A DNA stretch of 64,000 bases. It comes from JAKANT01 sp035502095 (GTDB lineage Bacteria; Pseudomonadota; Gammaproteobacteria; Burkholderiales; Burkholderiaceae_F). Positions 1 through 8,134 of the stretch are shown here, in pieces (the first letter of the stretch is position 1; each line of letters begins with the position of its first letter). Under the pieces are notes generated by a model that was given only the letters and a program-made list of their open reading frames with translations, was not told where the DNA came from and searched no databases. The stretch lies in assembly GCA_035502095.1 (NCBI GenBank), contig DATJUX010000010.1, positions 1-64,000 on the forward strand, written 5' to 3'. The position numbers and the translations under genes were made by a program.

Positions 1-473
1 AGCCTTGCTCCAACAAGAACGTGCTTTGCTTGAGCGTGTTTCAGCGCGTTCGCGACAAGATTGTCCAGAATGCGCTGCAGATACCGTCGATCTGCCACGC
101 AATAGATCCTCGTAGGAAAGACGCGCAGTTCCACACTTTCCTGAACGGCACGGCGACGGAAGCGTCGTTCGAGCTCATGCAGTAAATTCGCGACTGTGAT
201 TCCCTCCTCCTGAGGCGGGTCGGCGCTCACGCCGAAGCGGAGGGAGTCGATCAAATCGTCGGTTATCGCCGCGATTTCCTCGAACGCTGATTCCGCGGCA
301 AATACCAGTTCCTGATCCTCCTGATCTCGCGCGCGGAGCCGCATGCTCTGAAGAGACAAGCCGAGGACTTGGAGGGGTGCGCGGATGTCGTGCCCGAGAG
401 CAGCAATCAACTGCACCCGCTCGTCGCCCTCGACTGAGGAATGCAATGGCTCGAGCCTGACGGGCCCTGACAC
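1..473 (-). CDS. Sensor histidine kinase, C-terminal end cut by window edge
   Basis: This is the transmitter part of a histidine kinase. The H-box reads GHDIRAPLQ, with the phospho-accepting His near residue 28 if the GTG at 473 is the start. An N-box-like stretch (YLQRILDNLVANALKH) lies near residues 130-145, and the frame then runs off the window before the G-boxes. Only about 27 residues precede the H-box, so no sensor, PAS or membrane segment is visible. The gene starts 4 bp after the response regulator stop, so the two are probably co-transcribed as a two-component pair. A TTG at 500, overlapping the regulator gene, is an alternative start. The family is clear; the signal is unknown. Confidence 0.8.
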   Translation of the reverse strand, partial: MSGPVRLEPLHSSVEGDERVQLIAALGHDIRAPLQVLGLSLQSMRLRARDQEDQELVFAAESAFEEIAAITDDLIDSLRFGVSADPPQEEGITVANLLHELERRFRRRAVQESVELRVFPTRIYCVADRRYLQRILDNLVANALKHAQAKHVLVGAR

Positions 474-477
474 TTCG

Positions 478-1095
478 TCACCGCCGGCTGTCTGCGTCAA
501 GATCCCCCAGCCGTGCGAGGAGCTGAATCCGGCTGCGTGCTCCGAGCTTTACGCGAATCTGTTCGACGTGCTTGTCCACGGTCGCGGGCGCCAGGCCCAG
601 CTTCCGCGCGATCTGTTTGCTCGTCATTCCGCGCACAAGTTGGCCAAGTACGTCGCCCTCTCGCGGGGTCAGGCCGTGCGGCCCCGATGGGCGCTGCGGC
701 TCGAGTGCCTCGGGTGGGTAGTAGAAGCCTCCGGACAAGAGAAGCTGGAGGCCTCGTTCGAAGGACTCAGGCGCGCTGGCTTTGGACAAGTAGCCGACCG
801 CTTCGAGCCGATACGCTTCTCGCATGACCCGCGAGTCACCGTAGGCAGATATTACGGCGACTCTCATCTGCGGCGCTTCCCGCCGCAGCGCCTCCACGGC
901 GCTCAGTCCCTGTGCGTCGGGCAGCCTGAGATCCAGCAGCACCAGATCGAACCGTTTGCCGAGCCGCACGAGGGTGAGTGCATCGGCGAGCGAGCCTGCA
1001 CGGAAGCACTCGGACTCGGGCGCCAGCCGCCGCACCTCGCGCTCGATGGCGGCGGCGAACAGCCAGTGATCATCTACGACAAGAATTTGCGCCAT
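478..1095 (-). CDS. NarL/FixJ-family response regulator
   Basis: The 205-aa protein has a REC domain (about residues 1-120) with acidic pair D8-D9, phospho-acceptor D55 (LVLLDLRLPD) and the conserved Lys in YLSKAS. It is followed by a LuxR-type helix-turn-helix (about 140-200) starting LTPREGDVLGQLVRGMTSK. Family members are DNA-binding regulators activated by phosphorylation from a partner kinase. The partner here is the kinase gene directly downstream. Target genes cannot be told from the window. The 204 bp upstream, to the stop of egtD, should hold its promoter, but no clear boxes were picked out. Confidence 0.92.
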   Translation of the reverse strand: MAQILVVDDHWLFAAAIEREVRRLAPESECFRAGSLADALTLVRLGKRFDLVLLDLRLPDAQGLSAVEALRREAPQMRVAVISAYGDSRVMREAYRLEAVGYLSKASAPESFERGLQLLLSGGFYYPPEALEPQRPSGPHGLTPREGDVLGQLVRGMTSKQIARKLGLAPATVDKHVEQIRVKLGARSRIQLLARLGDLDADSRR

Positions 1096-1299
1096 CGCAA
1101 GCTCGCTCCCCCGGACGGCAAGACGACGGTACGTGTCCGCCCTTGCGAGCGCGCCACGCGACCTCTCCCCACCCGCTGCGTCAAATGCGGCCCGCGCCGT
1201 AGCGCACGACGCCGCCCCCGTTCCCTGACATGAACCTTACGGTCGCGGGGACGGGCGCGGCAACCCCTTCAAATAGGGGGTGGTGCCATAGAGGAGCGC

Positions 1300-2292
1300 T
1301 CAGCGGCTTGCGGAGGAAAAAAGCACCGCGAACGCGCGCCGGTCGTCGAACCAGAGTGACGGCGGCGCAAATCCGCTCGCTTCGAGAAGGCGTTGCAGCG
1401 AGGCCTCCGTGTACTTGTAGGAGTTCTCGGTGTGAATACCTAGTCCGGCGGGGAACGTTCGCGGCCCATCGGGCAGGCGCACGGTCACATCGCGCCGTGC
1501 CTCCAGGTGCATCTCGATGCGCGACTTGTCTGCGTTGAAAAATGCGACATGGCGCCAGTCGCGCACATCGAAGTTGGACCCGATCAGGCGGTTCACCTGG
1601 TTCAGGATGTTGAGGTTGAACGCTGCGGTCACGCCCAACGTGTCGTCGTACGCCGCGTCCAGCGTGCCCTTGTCCTTCACCAGGTCGGCGCCCATCAGGA
1701 TGGCGCAGTCGTCGCCGCCCGCGGCGCGCACGTTGCCGAGAAATCGGTATGCCTCCTCGGGCGTGAAGTTGCCGATCGACGAGCCGGGATAGAAAAAGCG
1801 CCGTCGTTCGCGGCGCACCGCGGCCGGAAGTTCGAACCGCTGCGTGAAATCCATAGCGATGCCGACCACGTCGAGGTCCGTGTGCTTGTCCTGCAGACAT
1901 TCCAACCGGTAGCGCAGGAACGCGGCGGAGATGTCGATCGCCACGTACTGCACCGGCCGCAGCAGGGCGAACAGGCGCTCCGCTTTCTCGCAATTGCCCG
2001 CACCGAGGTCGATGAGCGCGGCGCCCGCGCCGACCTTCCTGGCGATCTCGGGCCCGTGCCGCTCGAAGATCTGCGCCTCGGTGCGCGTCAGGTAGTACTC
2101 GGGCAGTTCGCAGATCGCCTCGAACAAGCGCGATCCAAGCGGGTCGTAGAAGTACTTTGGTGAGAGATAGGGTGCCTGCGCGCGCAGGCCCGCGACGATC
2201 TCGGCGCGTGGGTGGGGACCGGCTGTCCGCGTGGCGTCGATGAATGTCGGCCGTCGTGCAATGGGTGAGGCGTGCGCTTCCATGCGATCCAT
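1300..2292 (-). CDS. egtD: L-histidine N-alpha-methyltransferase (ergothioneine biosynthesis)
   Basis: EgtD trimethylates histidine to hercynine with SAM, the first step of ergothioneine synthesis. The SAM-binding motif LIDLGAGNCEKA lies near residue 80, and the N-terminus carries the family's APYLSPKYFYD and ELPEYYLTRTE segments. From ATG 2292 the product is 330 aa, close to the usual 320-330. ATG 2283 is equally possible, and the longer frame to 2412 has no conserved sequence. It is divergent from egtB across about 355 bp, so the two core genes probably share a regulatory region. No egtA, egtC or egtE is present here, which is normal for proteobacterial EgtB/EgtD pairs. Confidence 0.93.
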   Translation of the reverse strand: MDRMEAHASPIARRPTFIDATRTAGPHPRAEIVAGLRAQAPYLSPKYFYDPLGSRLFEAICELPEYYLTRTEAQIFERHGPEIARKVGAGAALIDLGAGNCEKAERLFALLRPVQYVAIDISAAFLRYRLECLQDKHTDLDVVGIAMDFTQRFELPAAVRRERRRFFYPGSSIGNFTPEEAYRFLGNVRAAGGDDCAILMGADLVKDKGTLDAAYDDTLGVTAAFNLNILNQVNRLIGSNFDVRDWRHVAFFNADKSRIEMHLEARRDVTVRLPDGPRTFPAGLGIHTENSYKYTEASLQRLLEASGFAPPSLWFDDRRAFAVLFSSASR

Positions 2293-2647
2293 CTTAGGAC
2301 CATCGCCACGCGCGAGCGGCCGCGCGTCGGCGCGATCCAAACATGTGTAAGAAAACGATTGGCCGCACGAGCGGCCGAACAGCAATGCTCCCTCACTTGG
2401 TCGCCCGGCCACGCGGCAGCAACGCTTCGACCTTCCTCAGCGCCGCCGGCGCGGACCAGTCGATCGCGCTCGTGAGGCCGCACCGCATCCTGCCCGGGGC
2501 ATCGACGACGCACCCGTGAATGCGGGACCTTTTCCGTTGCGATTGTCATGGAACAGGCGTGCCGGCGACAGATAACTGGCATTGTTGATTCACGACGTGA
2601 CGACCGCCTGGCGGCGCGCGCCACCCTACTCGAAACGGAGGCCCGCG
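2293..2647. other. egtD-egtB divergent intergenic region
   Basis: These 355 bp separate the starts of egtD and egtB and must contain both promoters. No convincing -35/-10 pair was identified. A minus-strand frame ending at 2393 reads like a protein C-terminus (CGLTSAIDWSAPAAL, then a basic tail). It lacks a recognisable upstream part, so it may be the remnant of a lost gene. Confidence 0.4.
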
Positions 2648-3931
2648 ATGCACCCGCGTTCGGCACCCGCACTGGCTGAGTCGGCCAGACGATATCTCAA
2701 CGTCCGCAACACTTCCGTTGCGCTGGCCGGCCCGCTGTCGGCGGAAGACTGCGCCGCGCAGTCAATGCCGGACGCGAGTCCGGTCAAGTGGCATCTCGCC
2801 CACACGACCTGGTTCTTCGAGACGTTCGTGCTCGAACGCATGCTTGGCAGCGCGCATCGCCCGTTTCATCCCCCGTTCCGCGTCCTGTTCAACTCCTACT
2901 ACAACACCGTTGGGGCCCGGCATCCGCGGCCAGAGCGAGGACTGCTGACGCGTCCCGGTTTCGGGGACGTGATGTCCTATCGGCACCACGTCGACGAGAC
3001 GCTGGCGGCCCTGCTCGCGCGCCCCGAGCGCCTTGACCCCGAGCTTCTCGCGCTGGTCGATCTCGGCCTGCATCACGAGCAGCAGCACCAGGAGCTGATT
3101 CTCACGGACGTCAAGCACCTGCTCTCGCGCAATCCACTGCAGCCCGCGTACGAGGCGAACTGGCCGCTGATGAAGATTGCCGCCCGCACGCCCGCCTGGG
3201 TGCGGATGGGTGGCGGGGTCCACGAGATCGGACACTCCCGCCCGGGATTCGCCTTCGACAACGAAGAGCCGCGACATCGCGTGCTGCTGCGCGATTTCGC
3301 GATCGCCGCGTATCCGGTGAGCAATGGCGAGTACCTCGAATTCATGGCCGATGGCGGCTATACGCGACCTGAGCTCTGGCTCTCGCTGGGTTGGGATTTC
3401 GTGCAGGCGCATTCGATTCGCGCGCCGCTCTACTGGACCTATACCGACAGTGAGTGGCGCGCGTTCACGCTCCATGGCCCGGTGCCGGTGGATGCCAACA
3501 CGCCGCTCGCTCACGTGAGCTACTTCGAGGCCGACGCGTACGCCCGCTGGGCGGGCGCACGGCTGCCGACGGAAGCGGAGTGGGAGGTGTTCGCACTCAA
3601 CGCTGCCGACGGCATCGAGGAAGGGAATTTCCTCGAGTCGCGGATGCTGCATCCGGTGCCGCCACGCCGGCCGCGTTCGGCTCAGCGCGCCCAGCAGGTG
3701 TTCGGTGACATCTGGGAGTGGACCTCGAGCAGCTACGCGCCGTATCCGGGCTTCGTCGCGCCCGCAGGCGCAGTCGGCGAGTACAACGGCAAGTTCATGT
3801 GCAACCAATACGTGCTGCGCGGCGGTTCGTGTGCAACACCCCGGTCTCACATCAGGGCGAGCTATCGCAATTTCTTCCCGCCCGAAGCGCGCTGGCAGTT
3901 CTCGGGCCTCCGGCTCGCACGCGACGCTTGA
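2648..3931 (+). CDS. egtB: Hercynine oxygenase EgtB (sulfoxide synthase)
   Basis: EgtB is a non-haem iron enzyme that joins hercynine to cysteine or gamma-glutamylcysteine through an oxidative C-S bond. The N-terminal DinB-like domain carries WHLAHTTW near residue 50 and the iron site HHEQQHQE, which supplies H143, H147 and E149. The C-terminal formylglycine-generating-enzyme-like domain (about 185-427) ends in QYVLRGGSCATP and SGLRLARDA. The chosen ATG 2648 gives 427 aa. The reading frame extends upstream to a TTG at 2582 but has no family-like sequence there. The divergent neighbour egtD makes the preceding substrate. Confidence 0.95.
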   Translation: MHPRSAPALAESARRYLNVRNTSVALAGPLSAEDCAAQSMPDASPVKWHLAHTTWFFETFVLERMLGSAHRPFHPPFRVLFNSYYNTVGARHPRPERGLLTRPGFGDVMSYRHHVDETLAALLARPERLDPELLALVDLGLHHEQQHQELILTDVKHLLSRNPLQPAYEANWPLMKIAARTPAWVRMGGGVHEIGHSRPGFAFDNEEPRHRVLLRDFAIAAYPVSNGEYLEFMADGGYTRPELWLSLGWDFVQAHSIRAPLYWTYTDSEWRAFTLHGPVPVDANTPLAHVSYFEADAYARWAGARLPTEAEWEVFALNAADGIEEGNFLESRMLHPVPPRRPRSAQRAQQVFGDIWEWTSSSYAPYPGFVAPAGAVGEYNGKFMCNQYVLRGGSCATPRSHIRASYRNFFPPEARWQFSGLRLARDA

Positions 3932-4119
3932 GGAGCGGGAGTTTCCCGTACCACCGGGATTCGCGCTGCGGATCGACCTCGCCCGCACCGCCGCCCTTTC
4001 CCATCACAGCCGGCTCCCTCGTGAAAGCCTGAATTTGTAGTTTTTTCGTCCGCTTGGCTGAATTGATGCGGCGCGTCGCTCCATGAAAATCAGCCGGTTT
4101 TCCCAATCGGTCGCTCTTC

Positions 4120-5262
4120 ATGCACTCGACGAATCTGCGCCGGCGCGAACTCGTGCGCGCTCTCTGCGCCGGCCTGTCAACACTCGCGGCGGCCCCGCTA
4201 CGTGCCGCCGAATTCTCGGATTCGGAGTACCTGACCGCGACCGCGCGCGTGCTGGCGGGCTTCGAGCCTGGCATTGCCGACGAGCGGTTCGAGCGCCTGG
4301 TCGAGCGGAAGGCGTGGCGCGATCAACTCGGCGCTTGTCGCGCCGGTGCCACCAAGCTCAAGCAACGTCTTGCCGCCATCGACGCCTGGCGGCGTGAAAA
4401 CCTGGGCGACGACGCGAACAGTGGCACCCTGGTGTATCCGTTCAGCGGCCCGGATTTCATCAACGCATATGCGATGTTCCCGGGCTGCGACAACTACGTC
4501 TTCTTCAGCCTGGAAGAACCGGGAGTGCCGCCGGCGCTCGAGAAGATGGATCCCGAACATCTGGCACGGGCGCTCTCGGATCTCCGTCTGGCGCTCAACG
4601 ACCTGGTGCACCTGAATTTCTTCATCACGCCCAACATGGAACAGCAAGTGCGCGCCAGCAGCCTGCGTGGCGTCACCCCGATCCTGATGGCGATGATGGC
4701 GCTGCTCGACCTGCGCATCGAACGGTTCAGCAAGATCGACCTCTGGCCGGAGCGCATCGAGGCGATCGCACAGTTGCCGGCGGCCAAACGACCCCGGCTG
4801 CCGATGCAGGCGATCCAGATCGACTTCCTGAATCCGGCCAACGGCCGCTCGCAGGCGCTCTGGTACTTCTCGCTCGACGTGAGCGACGCGCAACTGAAGC
4901 AGTATCCGGAGTTCGTCGAGTGGCTGCGCGACTTCCGCGATCCGGTCGTGCTCTTGAAGTCGGCGTCCTACCTGCTCCACGGCGATAACTTCAGGCAGGT
5001 ACGTTCGTTCATCCTCGATCGTGCGAGCCAGATCGTGCAGGACGACACCGGCATTCCATACCGGATGCTCGCCGACGATCCGTGGAAGGTCGCGCTGTAT
5101 GGCCGCTACGAACAGCCGGTGGATCTCTTCAAGAAGCGCTACCAGACCGACCTCGCGAGTGCGTTTTCCAGGTCGAGCCCTGGGAAGAACGTCCCGTTCC
5201 CGTTCGGCTACAACTGGCGCACGCATGGCAACTCGTTCGTCATCGTCGCTCGTCGGGCCTGA
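4120..5262 (+). CDS. Exported protein of unknown function, possible Tat substrate
   Basis: I do not recognise the family. The 380-aa product starts with a basic twin-arginine-like stretch (LRRRELVRAL), a short hydrophobic run and an Ala-X-Ala-like cleavage region near residues 25-30 (APLRAAEF). It is therefore probably exported, by Tat or Sec. The mature part is soluble-looking, with many Trp/Tyr/Phe residues, a helical middle (near 200, ending in MMALLDLRIERF) and a C-terminal FGYNWRTHGNSF. There are no repeats, no membrane spans after the signal and no known catalytic motif. It stands alone, 188 bp after egtB and 238 bp before the phasin gene. Confidence 0.8.
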   Translation: MHSTNLRRRELVRALCAGLSTLAAAPLRAAEFSDSEYLTATARVLAGFEPGIADERFERLVERKAWRDQLGACRAGATKLKQRLAAIDAWRRENLGDDANSGTLVYPFSGPDFINAYAMFPGCDNYVFFSLEEPGVPPALEKMDPEHLARALSDLRLALNDLVHLNFFITPNMEQQVRASSLRGVTPILMAMMALLDLRIERFSKIDLWPERIEAIAQLPAAKRPRLPMQAIQIDFLNPANGRSQALWYFSLDVSDAQLKQYPEFVEWLRDFRDPVVLLKSASYLLHGDNFRQVRSFILDRASQIVQDDTGIPYRMLADDPWKVALYGRYEQPVDLFKKRYQTDLASAFSRSSPGKNVPFPFGYNWRTHGNSFVIVARRA

Positions 5263-5393
5263 TCTCGCACCGCCGCAATTTATAGGGTAACCCCTCGATT
5301 CGGCGCAGCTATCACGCTCTATGCGCTTGTTTTGCAACGTTATCTTGCCTTGCTTTGAGCACGTCTTGTATTGCTGCGAAGCACAAATAATTC

Positions 5394-5422
5394 TTGACAT
5401 CCGCGCCGGGAGGTCCAAGAAT
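5394..5422 (+). promoter_or_regulatory. Predicted sigma-70 promoter of the phasin gene
   Basis: A perfect -35 TTGACA (5394-5399) is followed after 17 bp by AAGAAT (5417-5422), which matches 4 of 6 bases of the -10 consensus. It lies about 80 bp upstream of the phasin ATG at 5501, in a noticeably AT-richer stretch, as expected for a highly expressed granule protein. Confidence 0.55.
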
Positions 5423-5500
5423 TCGGTTGTGCGCTGCACAAGGCGCAGCTGATCCAGGACCTAGGAATAAATCATGCAACCACTCTTGAGGAGCAAACAA

Positions 5501-6070
5501 ATGTTCGCCACCCCCGCGCAATTCGCAGAAATCCAGAAGGGCAACATCGACACCGTCTACGCGCTCTCGCATGCCGTGTTCGGCGCGACCGAAAAGTTCA
5601 CCGACCTGAACATCGCCGCCGCGAAGGCGCTGCTCGAAGAATCGAGCGAGACGGCCCAGACGTACCTCGGCGTCAAGGACGCGAAGGAATTCGTATCGCT
5701 GAGCGCCGGTTTCGCCCAGCCGACCGTCGAGAAGATCGTCAGCTACAACCGCAACCTGTACAGCATCGCCTCGGCCGCCGGCGCGGAAATCGCGAAGATC
5801 GTCGAAGTGCGCATCGCTGAAAGCAACCGCAAGATCGCGGAAATGGTCGACTTCGCGGCCAAGAACGCGCCGGCCGGTTCGGAATCTGCGGTTTCGCTGA
5901 TCAAGAACGCGGTCGCTGCTTCGAACTCCGCGTATGACACGTTCAGCAAGGCTGCCAAGCAGGCCGTCAGCGTGGTCGAGACGAATCTCGCCGCCGCGAC
6001 CCAGGCAACCCTGAACGCGACCTCCGCGGCCGGCGACGCCGTGCGCACGGTGAGCAAGAAGGCCGCGTAA
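5501..6070 (+). CDS. phaP: Phasin (polyhydroxyalkanoate granule surface protein)
   Basis: Phasins coat intracellular polyhydroxyalkanoate granules. The 189-aa product is typical in length, helical, Ala/Lys/Glu rich and free of Cys and Trp. It has the family N-terminus MFATPAQFAEIQKGNIDT and the usual VSYNRNLYSIA segment near residue 85. ATG 5501 is chosen over an in-frame ATG at 5474 because AGGAG sits just upstream of it (about 5489-5493). The gene is monocistronic: promoter at 5394-5422 and a strong terminator directly after. No PHA synthase or regulator is in the window. Confidence 0.9.
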   Translation: MFATPAQFAEIQKGNIDTVYALSHAVFGATEKFTDLNIAAAKALLEESSETAQTYLGVKDAKEFVSLSAGFAQPTVEKIVSYNRNLYSIASAAGAEIAKIVEVRIAESNRKIAEMVDFAAKNAPAGSESAVSLIKNAVAASNSAYDTFSKAAKQAVSVVETNLAAATQATLNATSAAGDAVRTVSKKAA

Positions 6071-6106
6071 GCGACGCCAGTCACCGAAGCATCACAGCTC
6101 TACCGG

Positions 6107-6137
6107 AACCCCGACGCCCGTCGGGGTTCTTTTTTTT
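6107..6137 (+). terminator. Rho-independent terminator after the phasin gene
   Basis: An 8-bp perfect stem AACCCCGA / TCGGGGTT (6107-6114 with 6121-6128) has a 6-nt loop and is followed by C and eight T residues. It also faces the end of the convergent threonine ammonia-lyase gene (stop at 6138). Confidence 0.93.
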
Positions 6138-7379
6138 CTAGTATGTATCGATCTCCGCAACGAGCCCTGCCTGGTGCAGGGCGCCGAGCACTTCCTCAAT
6201 GTGTTCGGGTCCGCGTGTCTGCAGGACCAGTTCGAGCTGCGCGTTCTGCACCGGCAGCGTGGTGAACGCGCGCTGGTGCTCGATCTCCTCGATGTTGGCG
6301 CCCGCGCTGCCGACGATCGTCGCCACACGTGCCAGTTCGCCTGGGACGTCGCGGGTGGCGACCCGCAGGCGGACGAGGCGGCCGGCGCGCACCATCCCGC
6401 GCTCGATGATGTCCGCCAGCATCATCGGGTCGATGTTGCCGCCAGTCAGGATCAGGCCCACGCGCTTGCCCGCGAATCGCTCGCGGAACCGGATCAGTGC
6501 CGCCAGCCCGGCCGCGCCGGCCCCTTCGACGACGGTCTTTTCGATTTCGAGCAGGAGCAGGATTGCATGCTCGAGATCGCCTTCCGAGACCAGCACGATG
6601 TCGTCGACCAGCGCCTCGACGATCGGCCGCGTGAGCAGACCCGGCGACTTGACCGCAATGCCTTCCGCGATCGTCGCATTGGCGCAAGGCCGGTCCTCGT
6701 GTTTGAAAGCGGCATACATCGAGGGAAACTGCTCCGTCTGCACACCGATGATCTCGATGCCCGGTCTGATCGAGCGGGCGGCGATGGCCACGCCGGAGAT
6801 CAACCCGCCGCCGCCGATCGCGACACACAGGCAGTCGAGATCGGGCTGCGCAGCGAGCATCTCGAGCCCGATCGTTCCCTGCCCGGCAATGACATCGGCG
6901 TCGTCGTACGGGTGCACCATCGTGAGCCCGCGCGATTGTGCGATGCCGGCCGCCTGCGCCCTGGCATCGTCGAAGGTGTCGCCCACCAGGATCACCTCGG
7001 CGCCGAATCCGCGCGTGCGCTCGACCTTCACCGTCGGGGTGAAGCGGGGCATGACGATCACCGCCGGGATCTTCATGCGCTGCGCGTGATACGCCACGCC
7101 TTGGGCGTGATTGCCCGCCGATACCGCGATGACGCCGCGGGCGCGCTCTGCGTCCGAGAGCCGCGTCAGGCGATTGAGCGCGCCGCGCTCCTTGAAACTC
7201 GCGGTGAACTGCAGGTTCTCGAACTTCAGGTATGCCTCGGCACCCGTCATCTGCGACAGCGTGCGCGAATGCACGCAAGGCGTCACCTCGACCTGTCCCG
7301 CAAGGCGCGCCGCGGCGGCGCGCACCGCCTCCGCCGTCACCACCTGCGGAGCGGCCACGACTTGTCTTCGTTCATGCAT
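6138..7379 (-). CDS. ilvA: Threonine ammonia-lyase with C-terminal ACT domain
   Basis: This PLP enzyme deaminates threonine to 2-oxobutanoate. The fold-type-II core has the PLP lysine in ASFKERGA, the SAGNHAQGVA loop, the phosphate-binding GGGGLISG and a C-terminal TGGNID. An ACT regulatory domain follows (about residues 335-413, from RLRVATRDVPGELARV). The 413-aa single-ACT form is closer to the catabolic TdcB / short IlvA type than to the 500-aa two-ACT biosynthetic enzyme. ATG 7379 is chosen; the upstream extension to 7469 has no family sequence. It is divergent from the ABC operon at 7478, with only 98 bp between starts. Confidence 0.92.
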   Translation of the reverse strand: MHERRQVVAAPQVVTAEAVRAAAARLAGQVEVTPCVHSRTLSQMTGAEAYLKFENLQFTASFKERGALNRLTRLSDAERARGVIAVSAGNHAQGVAYHAQRMKIPAVIVMPRFTPTVKVERTRGFGAEVILVGDTFDDARAQAAGIAQSRGLTMVHPYDDADVIAGQGTIGLEMLAAQPDLDCLCVAIGGGGLISGVAIAARSIRPGIEIIGVQTEQFPSMYAAFKHEDRPCANATIAEGIAVKSPGLLTRPIVEALVDDIVLVSEGDLEHAILLLLEIEKTVVEGAGAAGLAALIRFRERFAGKRVGLILTGGNIDPMMLADIIERGMVRAGRLVRLRVATRDVPGELARVATIVGSAGANIEEIEHQRAFTTLPVQNAQLELVLQTRGPEHIEEVLGALHQAGLVAEIDTY

Positions 7380-7477
7380 GCAAGGCTCGGGGCGCGGCGA
7401 GCGCCAATTCGATGGTCGACTATTCGAGGGTCGACTCATTGTACGGAGCACACGGCTCGCTTCGTACAATCGGGCGC

Positions 7478-8134
7478 ATGCTCGTTGTGGAGAACCTGTC
7501 CAAGGCCTACGGCGCGCGCACGATCCTCGATCGCGTCTCGTTCTCCGTCGCTGCCGGCGAGTATGTCGCGATCGTCGGCGAATCGGGTGCGGGCAAGTCG
7601 ACTCTGCTCAACCTCATCGCCGGTCTCGAACGGCCGGACTCGGGCCGGGTCGCGATCGACGGTGCGGCGATGACGGCGCTCGACGACAACGCGCGCACGC
7701 GGCTGCGTCGCCTGCGGGTCGGTTTCGTCTTCCAGGCGTTTCATGTCCTGCCGCAGTTGACGCTCGCCCAGAACGTCGAAGTGCCGCTGGTGCTGGCGGG
7801 CGTCGATGCGCACGAGCGTGCGGCACGTGCGCAGGCGCTGCTCGAAGCCGTCGGACTCGGTGCGCGTGCAAGGTCCGCCCCGGCCGAGCTCTCGGGAGGT
7901 GAATTGCAGCGGGTCGCGCTCGCGCGCGCACTCGTGCATAGACCGGCATTGGTGCTCGCCGATGAACCGACGGGCAACCTGGATCCGGAAACCGCCGCCG
8001 CCACGCTCGCCTTGATCGCCGGCGAAATCCGCGCGCGCCGCGCCGCCGGCATCCTGGTCACGCATTCGAGCGCGGCAGCCACCCGGTGCGACCGTGTGCT
8101 GCGGCTCGATGCCGCTCGACTGCGACCGGCGTGA
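7478..8134 (+). CDS. ABC transporter ATP-binding protein, LolD/MacB type
   Basis: The 218-aa ATPase has Walker A GESGAGKST, a Q-loop in VGFVFQAFHVLPQLT, signature LSGGELQR and Walker B LVLADEPTG, with the LDPET following as in the LolD/MacB class. The next gene, overlapping by the GTGA stop-start, is an FtsX-type permease, so the two form a mechanotransmission-type exporter. The third gene is a CrtC-like lipocalin. This order matches Agrobacterium AttEFGH-type cassettes; the substrate is unknown. ATG 7478 is the first start that gives the usual N-terminus (MLVVENLSKAYG). Confidence 0.93.
   Translation: MLVVENLSKAYGARTILDRVSFSVAAGEYVAIVGESGAGKSTLLNLIAGLERPDSGRVAIDGAAMTALDDNARTRLRRLRVGFVFQAFHVLPQLTLAQNVEVPLVLAGVDAHERAARAQALLEAVGLGARARSAPAELSGGELQRVALARALVHRPALVLADEPTGNLDPETAAATLALIAGEIRARRAAGILVTHSSAAATRCDRVLRLDAARLRPA

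Noticed and set aside
6174..7376. Long plus-strand frame opposite threonine ammonia-lyase
   Set aside because: Antisense shadow without motifs; the minus-strand enzyme is unmistakable.
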